In this document: in pieces, positions 25,847-36,402 of the stretch | How positions within the stretch are numbered: position 1 is the first letter of the stretch | Layout: each line of letters opens with the position of its first letter | The notes under the pieces: generated by a model | Seen by the model: only the letters and a program-made list of their open reading frames with translations | The model's database searches: none | Told to the model about the DNA's origin: nothing | From: Microvelia longipes | Lineage: Eukaryota > Arthropoda > Insecta > Hemiptera > Veliidae | Direction: 5' to 3' | NCBI GenBank assembly: GCA_018340805.1 | Contig: JACMZG010001870.1 | Location: 48,881,682 to 48,945,681, forward strand | DNA length: 64,000 nt | Made by a program: the position numbers and the translations under genes

Positions 25847-26625
25847 TAACAGAGCCTAAACTCACTCTAACCTTCAATTAAAATTCCGAAGAATACAGCG
25901 TGAAGTATTTACCAGAGACGAGCGGTGCTATCTTACCGCCATTATGCTTGGCAAGCAAACATTTATCATTTGATACTACCGAGTTTTGAAAAATATAAAT
26001 AGTTGACACAATATTGCGAAAGACACCTAAGAAATGTAACAAGCAAAATGCAATGCTACATGTGGCATTCCCACAAGGATTCCATATATTGTGTCAACTA
26101 TTCATGTTTTTCAAAACTCGGTAATATCAAATGCTGTATGTTTTGTTTGCCAAGCATGATGGCGGTATAAGAGCACCGCTTGTCTCTGGTAAATACTTCA
26201 CATTATATTCTTCGGAATTAATGAAGGAAATGGCTGGACATTATGTCGAGTCATCAATGATGACGAATATCGAATGATGGAACAGTTCCCAGATGTAGCA
26301 TTGCATTTTGCTTGTTACATTTCCTTAGGGGTCTCTCGCACAATTATATGTGTGTCAACTATTCATGTTTTGCAAAACTCGGTAATATCAATTGCTGTAT
26401 GTTTTGTTTGCCAAGCATGATGGCGGTATAAGAGCACCGCTTGTCTCTGGTAAATACTTCACATTATATTCTTCGGCATTAATTAAGGAAATGGCTGGAC
26501 ATTATATCGAGCCATCAATGATGAAGAATATCGTATGATGTAACAGTTTACTGATGTAGCATTGAATTTCTCTTGTTACATTTCCTAGGTGTCTCTCGCA
26601 AAATTATATTGTGTCATATTAAAGG
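25655..26625. repeat. Repeat family B, head-to-head copies
   Basis: A forward copy (about 25660-26070) is followed by inverted partial copies (about 26075-26620), recognisable from TGACACAATAT, GCTCGACATAATG, CTTCGGAATTAAT and GCAAGCAAACAT and their complements. The layout would form a hairpin around 26070. Confidence 0.7.
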
Positions 26626-27700
26626 TTCTTAATGTTTATTCTTAACATTTTAAATTAGTAAATTTAGTTCCAACATTCAAAATTTAAGTTGCTGCTTTGC
26701 TTCTGATAATAATATTTTGAAGCTTTAAGCGCTTCAAAAATGTAACATGTAAAATCTAATACTATGAGTCCTAGACACCGAAAATTCCATTAACTTCCCT
26801 TTTTATTTTGCTTTGCTTCTTACACGAGCAAAAATCTCTTTCCACACCCAAAACACTCAAAAGGATAAAGGCCAAAGACTTCATACTTTTTTGTCAAATG
26901 CTTCAAAATTAAGGAAGGAGGTGACTCTTTGTTTACCCAGTATGTAATATATAATTTTATAAGCAGTGGAAGAATTAATAGTGAAAACAATGGGTTGATA
27001 ATACTTATAAATGGATGATCGTATATTAAACTGTATTCATAAGCTAATTAATTTATAAAACTAATTTGTTTATGTAAATATTTTGGTAGTTGGCAATCTT
27101 TGCCTGGATTTACGTTTTATTTCTTTTAAATAGCGAGTTTTTTATTATTTTTTTTTTGGTTGAACAAATTTTTCTAGATTTGATTTATTAATTATTTATT
27201 TAACAAGTATTTATTTAATTGTGTTATTATGGTGAAGAGTTATTATAGTTTAAAGTTTTTTTGGGTAGAGTAATGTTTTTTACGGTGCCTTATCGCAGTC
27301 TGGACATGACGATGTTTTGATTCTGCGTAAGATCGACACATGTGTTGACGTTACGTTGTGTCGAGACATCGACGTGTCGAGACCCCGGAGGCGACCCATG
27401 TTTTGCATCTGTTGTATATAGGTTATTTATGCAACTTGGTAGGAAATTTTTTTTCAACCAACAGGAGTAAAAATAGACTGTTTTTAAGCTGAAAACATAA
27501 AGGTATTATTACAAGAGAGGCCCTTTAGGTTAACTTTTGAAACATCGAAAAAGTAACCTGACCACCTTCGCTTATAAATATAATCAAATAATCAGTACAA
27601 AATTACAATAACCTATATAGTAGAACTTTAAATACAAATCAAAACGCAATCAATGTGCGGGAAACCTAAATAAATTTATTAATTATAACCTTAACTCATT
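26626..27700. other. Intron stretch, nothing coding
   Basis: AT-rich sequence. The only distinct piece is a CpG-rich patch near 27295-27400 with several GTCGAGAC/ATCGACGTGTCGAG-like motifs. No gene or element recognised. Confidence 0.55.
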
Positions 27701-27705
27701 TAAAA

Positions 27706-28890
27706 AAAAAAACACGAAACCGGAATGACACCGGAATTATCTGTTTCATGCGTTTTAAGGACCTCCTGAGTAGTTTTTGCAAAGCTGTCTGTCTGTATGT
27801 GTGTGTATTTGTCTCTAATCATGGTAACTCCCAGTGTATTTATGCTCGAGCGTTGAAACTTTGTATATAAATGTTTTTATGACGTCATTAACCCGCAATA
27901 ATAACTCAGCCGAAATTTCGAAAAATCATAAAACGCGGAAAAATGATGGAATTGAGATTTAGCACGCATGTAGCTATGTATATGACTATGTATAAGACCT
28001 ACGTAAATGCAATTATTGTAAGCATGTACAATTTATACCAAGGATATACAGTTAGTTTTTTCGTATGTTTTGTGATGTATTCTTCTCTATTTTTACTTTT
28101 CCTCATATGTACCGTAGGTATATAGGAAAAGTATTGTGTTGGCAAAAAAACTCCGAAACTGAGATGTCACCGGAATAATCCGTTTCAGGTGTTTTTAGGA
28201 GCTTCTAAGTAGTTTTCACATAGTTGTCTGTCTCAATGTGTGTGTGTGTGTGTGTGTGTCTGTTATCATCGTAGCTCCTAGTGTATTTATTCTACTCGGA
28301 AAATAATTATTTATCAACCCAATGAAAAAGCAAAAAATTCAACAAATTATAAAACGCGGAAAAATGTCACGATTGGATCGAGATTTGGGATGCATGTAGC
28401 CATCTAAAAGACTAACATATGGGCTCTTTCATCTCATTATCAGCATTAGTTCAATTCTTATCGAATGACTTGAGTACAGTTTTTAACGAAATTGTTTAAA
28501 ACGGGAAAATTAACTAAGTATGTTAAAAGTCAGTACAAGTACATACCTATACGTACATACCTATACATACCTATACGTAATAAGTTTTGTTTCAATACAA
28601 CAAGTATATCTATGATTTTTGTTGAATCATAAAAGTTAAGCAGCATTGAGCGTGGTCAGTACCTGGATGGTGACCACGGGGAATGAAACGAATTTATTTA
28701 ATATCTGAGGACGAGCAAAGCGAGTCCGAAAACGTCTTGCAGTATACATTCAACGACTTTTATTTTCTGAGGACGAGCGAAGTAGTCTTAGTCCGAAGTA
28801 GGGGCGATGAGCTTAGCGAATCCGATGTGATGAGGAAAAGTTCCGAGGTACCCCGTACCCGATTTTCTGGCATTTTTTATAATATTTCCT
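27706..28890 (+). repeat. 5S-like repeat family, copy b
   Basis: The head module (TTATCCGTTTCAGG-type, GTTGTCTGTCTGT, GT microsatellite, GTGTATTTATGCT, ATGACGTCATTAACCCGC, AAACGCGGAAAAATG) occurs twice, from 27712 and again from about 28075. The second is followed by the 5S-like piece (28631-28690) and the GAGGACGAGCGAAG tail that ends in GAGGTACCCCGTACCCGA. Non-coding. Confidence 0.72.
28631..28690 (+). ncRNA. 5S rRNA-like internal promoter segment (copy b)
   Basis: AAGTTAAGCAGCATTGAGCG, then GGTCAGTACCTGGATGGTGACC and GGGAATG follow the order and spacing of insect 5S rRNA from its A box to C box (AAGCAGC, GGT-AGTAC, GATGGG-GACC, GGGAA). The 5' and 3' ends of 5S rRNA are missing, so this is a derived fragment, not a working 5S gene. 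Confidence 0.6.
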
Positions 28891-29234
28891 GAATGATATT
28901 ACTAAAAAAGTTCCATTATAATTATAAAGCATTAAACATTCAAATAAAATACACATCAATTGTAGTTTTGAGGGAAAAAATTGGCAAGACTGATATTTTT
29001 GGTTTGGTTTAATTACTCACAAGCTGTTTATGAATCGTCAGATTATTTGCGTTTGAGTCGTTATTTTTTTAACTCTTTTAGCGAATTTATTTTTTGTTAA
29101 GCGCATTTCCTTTGGAAAATACAGACAAAATGAGTTACGAGCAGTGCTTGACAATTGAGTAAACTGCTTAGGGTTTTAAAGCATTGAAACCGGAACCACG
29201 CAATGGGCATGGTTCTTGCATAAGCAAGAAATGG

Positions 29235-29410
29235 GTTGTTTAGCACGGAAACACGATTCTAAATGAAATTTCGCCCGACAGCGGACACCGCGCCGCAATT
29301 ATTTATTAGTAGTTGTAAACTTATATAATGTAAAAAGCACGGAAACACGCTCCAAAGGAAATTTGCCTGACATGCGGACCACAGCGCCAGAATTATTTTT
29401 TGTTAATATT
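29235..29410 (+). repeat. Short tandem pair with CACGGAAACACG
   Basis: Two diverged units of about 95 bp share AGCACGGAAACACG, GGAAATTTGCC, GCGGACCA and GCGCC-GAATTATT. A third relic at 54432-54483 keeps AAATTTGCCCGGC and TGCGGACC. Probably a fragment of a dispersed element. Confidence 0.5.
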
Positions 29411-29833
29411 GTTTTAAATTTAAAATATTGTTGTCTATAAGCAAAACTGTAAACAAAGTAAAATAATGTGGGTAAAATCATAATTAATTAAAATTATTTA
29501 TTTATCTCTTCCTAGACAGGGAACACTTTACCTGCTTTGACCTGTTATTTTGTCAGATCATAGTAATGTTACTTTCTGTCTATAAAAAGTAAAGTTATGA
29601 CTTCTTTTCCTACGCTGCGTGGATAAATTACGTGTATTTGCAAAAAACCGCGAGAGGTTTAGCTAGGGGTTTAGGTGAAGGTCAGTGTTTAAAAGGTATT
29701 TGAGATGTCTGTAACAAAGAATTATCCTTGCTTTATCTTATACCTTTTTCATGTAGAATTATTAACGATGGAATAACTAAAGAAGAAGTTTTTATAATTT
29801 TCTTGGTATACGTCATTTGGTATTTGTTATCAG

Positions 29834-30009
29834 GCGTTATCAGGACTGAGCGGAGGTAACGGGGGAATGTTTGTCAGCCCAGCCAGCCCTGTAGTAGCAG
29901 CAGCAAGTCCTGCTAATACAACCACACCAAGGGAACTTAGTAATATGCTTAGAAGGGAGAGTGTAGCCCCTGTTAGTAGTATTAACCAATACCAGCAAAC
30001 AAACCTCGG
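29834..30009 (+). CDS. Rab3-GEF: Rab3-GEF exon E: variable Ser/Pro/Ala-rich linker
   Basis: 176 nt, phase 0 to 2, between a GTTATCAG acceptor and a CTCGG/GTAAGT donor. It starts ALSGLSGGNGGMF and continues with a VVAAASPANTTTPRE segment and LRRESVAPVSS. Vertebrate MADD has a different linker here after the same LKQ-AL junction, so this is a lineage-variable, probably disordered spacer between cDENN and dDENN. The RRES motif could be a basophilic kinase site (inference). Phase agrees exactly with exon F. Confidence 0.85.
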
Positions 30010-30139
30010 GTAAGTCCCCCTAAAGTAATTTTTCCTTTGGGATTGTCAGGTAAATTCAAATCAGTAATAAGGGAGAGGTGATATATCACTTTAACTATGT
30101 TTTATCTAGCTATCAGGTCCTGAGTTCGTAACTACCTTC

Positions 30140-30644
30140 TATAGATTTATCAAGGAGTCACGTTTGCCCCAAATAATACTATTGTACCATACTGTAAGAT
30201 GCTTACACAACTTGCTTAGATACTTTTAAGGCGTTTGCCCTACGTAATACTATTGTACCATACTGTAAGATTGCTTACACAACTTGCTAGATACTTTTGA
30301 GGTTTGCCCCACGTAATACTATTGTACCATACTGTAAGATGCTTACACAACTTACCTAGATACTTTTGAGGCGTTTGTCCCCACGTAATACTATTGTACC
30401 ATACTGTAAGATGCTTACACAACTTACTTAGATACTCTAATTATGACATACTGTAAGAGCTACACAACATACATAGATACTTTTGAGCGTTTGCTCACGT
30501 AATACTATGTAGATACACAACTTACTTAGATGAGGTACGTAGAATTGTTTTTTTCTTGGATACTTTAAGGCGTTTGCATCACGTAATACTATTGTGCCAT
30601 ACTGTAAGATGCTTACACACTTACTTAGATACTTTGAGGCGTTT
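30140..30644. repeat. 71-bp minisatellite, left block
   Basis: About seven units containing ATGCTTACACAACTTACT, TAGATACTTTTGAGGCG, TTTGCCCCACGTAATACT and ATTGTACCATACTGTAAG, with indels between units. It continues after MITE-8 copy 2. Confidence 0.88.
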
Positions 30645-31198
30645 GCCCCACACTTAGAATAATACGATATATAGAATGAGCACAGGACTGTAAACACAAT
30701 GTAATTCCACTGATAACACGAAAGCCGGTTGACTGGTGCACCTAAGTAATGCTGCCACCTGACAACAAAACATTATTTTAAATATTGTGTCATAAATATC
30801 GATTAATGAAGAAGATCGTAAAGAACAATATTATAACTTAAAACATCTGCTGAGTATTTAATAAAACCGGTCTTAGATGGCAAAAGGGTGGCGGAATACA
30901 AGAATCTACATTTAGTTGACGAGGACTACTTTTAATTTAATTTTAATAAATACGTTAAACTACAATTTAAAATGCTTCAAATGTTGTAATGCACCGATAT
31001 TTATATTAGTATTTTATGAATAATCAATCATTAATTAATAATAGAACATAATAATTTAGAAACCGGAAGTATTGCCAACTTTTTTAAAAAAAATTGTATA
31101 TTGTTAGGGTGGCAGCATTACTTAGGTGCACCAGTTAACCGCCTTTCGTGTTATCAGTAGTGCTCCTTCTATATATAGTATTATTCTAAGGCCCCACA
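30645..31198. mobile_element. MITE-8, copy 2, with 8-bp TSD
   Basis: The element is 30653-31190 (538 bp), starting CTTAGAATAATA and ending TATTATTCTAAG. It is flanked by perfect 8-bp duplications GCCCCACA (30645-30652 and 31191-31198). It sits inside a 71-bp minisatellite whose units contain exactly GCCCCACA, so the empty site can be read from neighbouring units. No open frame inside. Eight-bp duplications occur in hAT, Merlin and P-like groups; I do not assign it. Confidence 0.87.
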
Positions 31199-31545
31199 TA
31201 ATACTATTGTACCATACTGTAAGATGCTTACACAACTTACTTAGATACTTTTGAGGCGTTTGCCCCACGTAATACTATTGTGCCATATTGTAAGATGCTT
31301 ACACAACTTACTTAGATACTTTTGAGGCGTTTGCCCCTAATACTATTGTGCCATACTGTAAGATGCTTACACAACTTACTTAGATACTTTTGAGGCGTTT
31401 GCCCCACATAATACTATTTTACCATATTGTAAGATGCTTACACAACCTTCTTAGATACTTTTGAGGCGTTTGCCCCTCCTAATACTATTGTACCATACTG
31501 TAGATGCTTACACAATTACTTAGATACTTTTGGCTTTGCCTTTTG
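31191..31545. repeat. 71-bp minisatellite, right block
   Basis: Five further units of the same 71-bp array, split from the left block by the MITE insertion. The last unit decays at about 31545. Confidence 0.88.
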
Positions 31546-31634
31546 GCACCTACAAAAATATAGAACAATTATAATGTAAAATATCTCATGAGTTGTATCT
31601 TTTTTTGGATAAATAAAATATTTAATTATATATT

Positions 31635-32115
31635 GCTCCGTACTGTAAGACTACTGTTCCATACTTTAAAACTACTGTGTAATAATGTAAGGCTGTAGTG
31701 CCACGCAATAAGACTGCTGTGCTATATTGTAAGACTAATTTTGTCATAATGTAAGACTATAGTGCCACACGGTAAGACTACTGTGTCATAATGTAAGACT
31801 ATAGTGCCACGCGGTAAGACTATTGTACTATACTGTAAGACTAATTTTGTCATAATGTCAGTCTATAGTGCCACACTGTAAGATTAAAGTGCCACGCAGG
31901 AAGACTACTTGTCATAATGTAAGACTATAGTGCCACGCGGTAAGACTACTGTCCCATAATGTAAGACTATAGTGCCACACTGTGTCTGCTGTGCTATACT
32001 TTAAGACTACTGTCCCATACTGTAAGACTAATTTTGTCATAATAAAATACTATAGTGCCACACTGTAAGACTACAGTGGCTCACTGTAAGAATAGTGTGC
32101 CATACTGTAAGACTA
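31635..32115. repeat. ~20-bp minisatellite, ATACTGTAAGACTA family
   Basis: About 24 short units built from GTAAGACTA-TGTGCCATA/ACGC. They share the ACCATACTGTAAGA core with the 71-bp array next door, so the two arrays are probably related by unit expansion. Confidence 0.82.
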
Positions 32116-32357
32116 CTATGGCATATTATAAAACTAAAATATCCTACTTTTGAAACAATTAGCTTTGATGTATATTATTATTATTTTAATATAGCTATTA
32201 TTGAGGGTCATTAGTTTTTCTAAAACCCAGGTTTACATTAGAGAGCAATAACCGTTAAGCCTCGCTCTCTACTTCTACTTGGAGATTTATCGCTCTTGTC
32301 TTTTTGTGCTGTTGTGTTAACTGAAGTAACAAAGTTGCAATGTGATTTGTATTGCAG

Positions 32358-32484
32358 GTACAGCCCCCAACACCGACTAGAACCAAGTTTACAACCGTTC
32401 GTACCTCCACCTCAGCAAACGTTTAATCCTTTCATTTACGGAACCGATGTTGATTCAGTAGATGTAGCAACCAGAGTCGCTATG
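32358..32484 (+). CDS. Rab3-GEF: Rab3-GEF exon F: start of dDENN
   Basis: 127 nt, phase 2 to 0, acceptor TTGCAG and donor ATG/GTAAGT. After a Pro/Gln-rich stretch (PFVPPPQQTF) it encodes FIYGTDVDSVDVATRVAM, diagnostic for the linker-dDENN boundary in MADD proteins. Confidence 0.95.
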
Positions 32485-33475
32485 GTAAGTAACGACACAA
32501 ATTAATATCGCACCATCTGGAAAATAAAATAAGGGATTGATGCTAAATAAACAATCTCTAACAGACTTAATCGATGAAATATATTTAAGACCATGAGCAA
32601 TAACTAAAGATTTTATGTTAGTAAAAATTGTTTTAACATTCTCAATAAATAAAAGAACCATATTATTGAAGTAAGGTAAGACATTTTTGGTACTTCACTG
32701 GGAGTATCTCATTTAACAGATATCTTTTCATACCTGAGTTACTATATGGGATCGTAATTGCTTGTGTAATTACGAATTATCCTTACACCATGAGACATTA
32801 ACTTGGTGATCCCTAACTACAATGGAAAACGCCCTAAATTGATTGATTCAACAAGTGGTAAATATAAGAGCCTCAACGAAAGACAGAATAATTGACAAGT
32901 GATTCATCATAGGGGCTATATGATTTTTGGCACGCTCTATAACGCCTCATATTAATTCTATGACTTAAACCAAACTTGAAATTGAAGGATGAGACTTAAG
33001 CCATATAAAGAATCAGAGTTAGTTTGTTAAGACATTTATTATTTAGATCTGACCAAAACTACACGCATATATAATATGATTCTATAGGATAGTCCTTGAA
33101 CCATTGGTCCTATTATTCAATTAAGTATTAATTACCTGTCAAACGTTTTAAATGCATGTCCGAAACCATTCTGAGGTCCCTTCTCTTAATCCTAATTCTC
33201 CCACTAAGCTTTTTTCCTCTCTTTAGAATCACCAGTTTTTAGCTTAGTTATCTTCATTTTAAATTATGGGTTGAGTTAGCATCTTTCCAAAAATGATCCT
33301 AAAACTACGTTTCTTATTTTCACAAAAAAATTTTATTCGTATTTAGCACGGATAAATTCGCAGCCATAATGATTCATTAGTCTATCTAGGCTTGTGTTCA
33401 TCAACAGGTGATTACCACTCGTCAATTTGTGCCCTCGATAAAAAAAAGCTTCAGATTGCTAATGACCGGTTTCAG
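32485..33475. other. Intron F-G, nothing recognised
   Basis: About 1 kb of AT-rich intron without repeats or open frames of note. The exon G acceptor tract is at the end. Confidence 0.6.
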
Positions 33476-33634
33476 GTGAGATTCTTCAATTCCTCCAACA
33501 TGCTGGGTAATTTCAGTGAGCACACAAGAACGCTGCGACTCTACCCGAGACCTGTAGTGGCGCTCCAAATCAACAGCTTCCTTAGATCCAGGCCTAGGGT
33601 CACCATGTTCATTCAAAAATTTGCCAGAGCCCAA
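33476..33634 (+). CDS. Rab3-GEF: Rab3-GEF exon G: dDENN core
   Basis: 53 codons, phase 0-0, acceptor TTTCAG and donor CAA/GTAAAT. It encodes VRFFNSSNML, HTRTLRLYPRPVVAL and SFLRSRPR, matching the dDENN helix-rich core of MADD. Length and boundaries fit; no break is seen. Confidence 0.95.
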
Positions 33635-33699
33635 GTAAATATAGTTTTCATTTAAAATATATACTTACATTAAGACAATAAGGTAGGACCAAGTGTATT

Positions 33700-33825
33700 T
33701 AGGCGTCAAGTATGCATGGTTCTGACGCCAACGACGGGGTATTTCTGCGTACAGGAATGCCAGGAAAGGAATCAACGTGCAGACAGGACTATCCAACCTT
33801 GGCAAGAGGTTGGAGGAATGATTAT
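33700..33825 (+). pseudogene. Possible decayed duplicate of exon H
   Basis: This intron segment shares the 13-base string CGTGCAGACAGGA (33776-33788) with exon H (34084-34096). It is followed in both by TAT, then ACC and TGGCAAG at the same spacing. Upstream, GGCGTCAAGT resembles the exon start GCCGTCGAGT. The corresponding frame has stops. It looks like a relic of tandem exon duplication, but the rest of the alignment is loose. Confidence 0.4.
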
Positions 33826-34027
33826 AATTTTTCTAGACGTCTTATAATCTAACTTATCCCTTGTGTCTTTCAACCCTTATTTTGCTTTTACTAAATGTCA
33901 TTCCAACTCCTGAAATCGTCTTTGGGTATAACCGTCTAAACAAAAACACTCTTTTCCACGTTATATATAGCTTACTCGTGCTGTGCAGCAGATTGGTTTG
34001 TTTCTAATAGCAGTGTTTGATACGCAG

Positions 34028-34235
34028 GCCGTCGAGTTCCTAGCCGAGTGGAGCTTGACGCCGAGCAATGTGGCATTCCTGCGCGTGCAGACAGGAGTAT
34101 GCGACCCATGGCAAGTAGGGGACAAGCACAGGTGGTTTTCTCACACTCTTGATCCGATGGTCTTTAGAGTATGGGATGATAATACTTCGCTAGCTACAGC
34201 ACTCAACTACCTTCCTAAGCAAGAGCAACCTACAG
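34028..34235 (+). CDS. Rab3-GEF: Rab3-GEF exon H: end of dDENN
   Basis: 208 nt, phase 0 to 1, acceptor TACGCAG and donor ACAG/GTACTT. It encodes AVEFLAEWSLTPSNVAFLRV, then CDPWQVGDKHRWFSHTLDP and FRVWDDN, fitting the last part of MADD dDENN (AVEYFGEW and GDKPKWY-type motifs in homologues). The exon is intact. Confidence 0.95.
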
Positions 34236-34623
34236 GTACTTATATACCTCAATAACTTTTCAAATAAACTATTGACAGGATAGCTTTAATATAAAGTTGT
34301 AAAATATCACTAAGAAATTAACAAGCTGATCGTAATATAATAATAAGATTTTAACAAGGCAATACAGAACGATAGATGGATTTACAATTTGAACATTAAC
34401 GGTTTAAATAGAATAATATTACAGTAATACTATACAACGAAGTATAGTATATATTGACTGAATGTTCCCTAAAATTCGCCAAACCACCTTTATAGCTTTA
34501 GAGCTAAGTGAAAATATTGAAGACAAATCACGTACATGGCGTTACCTTTGATAACTATATAGTTGTATTTTACAACAAAATAAGTTGCTTTTTGATTAAA
34601 CTTAATTGACTGTGGTTTTGCAG
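34236..34623. other. Intron H-I, nothing recognised
   Basis: AT-rich, non-coding, no repeat seen. Confidence 0.6.
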
Positions 34624-34725
34624 ATGAGAGTGGGTCTGACTCGGAGGAAGGAGACAGCACAAGTTCGTCGTATTCTTCTCTCAGTGACTTCGTATCTGAG
34701 ATCGTATCGTCTGACGTCTCTCCTA
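34624..34725 (+). CDS. Rab3-GEF: Rab3-GEF exon I: acidic/Ser segment, YSSLSDFVSEIV
   Basis: 102 nt, phase 1-1, so its skipping would keep the frame. It encodes DESGSDSEEGDSTSSSYSSL then SDFVSEIVSSDVSP. The YSSLSDFV motif is conserved in MADD after dDENN. The donor is CTCCTA/GTTAGT, a weak-looking site; a family-B repeat starts about 11 bp into the intron. Confidence 0.88.
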
Positions 34726-34736
34726 GTTAGTATTTT

Positions 34737-34960
34737 GAATTGTTCACATTATATTCTTCGGAATTAATTGAAGGTCAGAGTGAGTTCAGGCTCTGTCGGC
34801 GCCCTGATAAGTTAGACGTAACGAAACATTGAGTGGGACATGACATTATGTCGAGCCATCAATGATGACGAATGTCGAATGATGGAACAGTTCCCAGATG
34901 TAGCATTGCATTTTGCTTGTTACATTTCCTAGGTGTCTCTCGCACAATTATATTGTGTAG
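34737..34960 (-). repeat. Repeat family B, truncated copy
   Basis: Starts TTCACATTATATTCTTCGG and contains GGCGCCCTGATAAGTTAGAC, GGGACATGACATTATGTCGA and GTCTCTCGCACAATTATATT, the complement of the copies at 13.1 and 25.7 kb. It begins only 11 bp after the exon I donor. Confidence 0.78.
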
Positions 34961-34967
34961 TTCAAAT

Positions 34968-35104
34968 AGTCAAATATTATTTAGAATTAGAACATATATC
35001 ATTTGATACTACCGAGTTTTGCAAAACATGAATAGTTGATTCATGTTTTGCAAAACTCGGTAGTATCAAATGATATATGTTCTAATTCTAAATAATATTT
35101 GACT
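34968..35104. repeat. Perfect 66-bp inverted repeat, 5-nt loop
   Basis: Arm 34968-35033 is the exact reverse complement of 35039-35104, with loop AGTTG. The inner part is the TACCGAGTTTTGCAAAACAT end of family B; the outer part is AT-rich sequence (TTATTTAGAATTAGAAC) not seen in other family B copies, so flanking DNA was included in the inversion. Confidence 0.92.
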
Positions 35105-35214
35105 TTAAATACCGTTACCTGTCTCACTGTTTTGATTGATACTGACGCAGCTGTACAAAGTAAATTAATTATTTTAAATGAATTAACGAATTATTACGGT
35201 GGTAAAAGCTCACC

Positions 35215-35445
35215 GTCATTTTAGTTTTACTTTTCCTCACCTACTAGTGTTGGTATAAAAAAGGAAAGTATAGTGTTCACTATACTCTTAACACATCATT
35301 AACTTAACTCTTGTGTAATGAAGACTTCTGAGGACGAGCGTTGCGGGTCTGAAGTTATAACAACCTAGAAGGGACACTACCTTATTCATGGGTCGAGCGT
35401 AGCATAGGTTAAGATTGTGAGGAAAATTATTAAGGAACCTCTTGC
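35215..35445 (+). repeat. 5S-like repeat family, internally deleted copy
   Basis: Head TTTTACTTTTCCTCACC and AGGAAAGTATAGTGTT joins directly to tail CTGAGGACGAGCGTTGCG and GATTGTGAGGAAAA. The middle, including the 5S-like piece, is missing. Confidence 0.5.
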
Positions 35446-36205
35446 CCAACGTTTTATTTTGTTAAATGAAAATTCACTCTCGGCTAAATCATTTGCATGC
35501 ACATAGGTGCATGCAAACTTTGATGAGAAATTGATAGTAAGATGAGTTGTGGAGTTTCCAAATAGGAGAAAAAAAGAAAGATGTCACTCCACTTAGTATA
35601 TATATATATTTATTGACAGAGCCGACTTTCAAACTTAACAGTTCATCATTAGTGCCTACCAACAAAGTACAAAACGAAATAAATATAAAAAGCTGCAAAA
35701 CGTAATAAATAAAAGCAAATAAACTAAAACAAACAAAATAAAATAAAATAAAAATAAATAAAAAAGATAAAAAGGCATAAACTTAATAAATAAATAAAAT
35801 GAGATAAAATATATACCGGTGAAAGCGAAGTAAAGAAGCTAGGAGACAGACGAAATAGATTTGTCCAGAGGCTGGTGTCTGACTGGAGGGTAAGGCACAG
35901 CCGCAGCTAAAGCTCCTTGTATTATCGTCACTGCCCCACTATCACCTCTCTTATTAAGAGCCTTGTCGCCGTTCTCTTTAACGTTTCGGATAATCTCAAC
36001 GTTTTCCAAAAAAAAAAATCATGGTGGTACCTTTCTTTTCTATGTGGAGAAAGGTTCTTTTTGATAAGAAAGTTTGAATTGATTTTTAAGATTACAGAGA
36101 GAAATTGATCAATCAACCAATTAGAATAATTCTAAGTTCTAATAGGTGTCTATTCGAGGTTTGTTTTCTCGCAGTTCTCTGATAACTCGTTGGTTATCAT
36201 TGCAG
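35446..36205. other. Intron stretch, nothing firm
   Basis: AT-rich with an A-rich patch at 35700-35800. The stretch 35820-36010 is less AT-rich and open on both strands but I recognise no protein in it; it may be a transposon remnant. Confidence 0.45.
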
Positions 36206-36402
36206 ATAAAGCTGGTGCGTGCGGTGGAGGAGTGGGTGTGTCGTCAGGAGTAGACGTTGAGTCGGTTTACAATCCTCCGTCAACACTTCAACTCCCTGGT
36301 GAATCTAACAATGACTCATCACCAACCAGATCCAGGACTCCACAGTCTCACTCATCTGCTTCCACGTCGGAAGACTCAGACGATGAGTCGCTACACCACG
36401 GG
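36206..36402 (+). CDS. Rab3-GEF: Rab3-GEF exon J: Ser-rich disordered segment
   Basis: 197 nt, phase 1 to 0, acceptor ATTGCAG and donor CACGGG/GTAAAC. It begins in a glycine-rich stretch (ACGGGVGVSSGVDVES), then YNPPSTLQLPGESNNDSSP and SASTSEDSDDESLHHG. It is an acidic, Ser-rich disordered region as expected between dDENN and the central domain. Phase continuity with exons I and K supports it. Confidence 0.85.

Noticed and set aside
28631..28690. A functional 5S rRNA gene
   Set aside because: Only the central part is similar; both ends and a terminator T-run at the right place are missing, and copies diverge strongly.
35820..36116. Opposed frames of about 62 residues as a gene
   Set aside because: No family features, no splice links, and an A11 run interrupts; left as unclassified intron.
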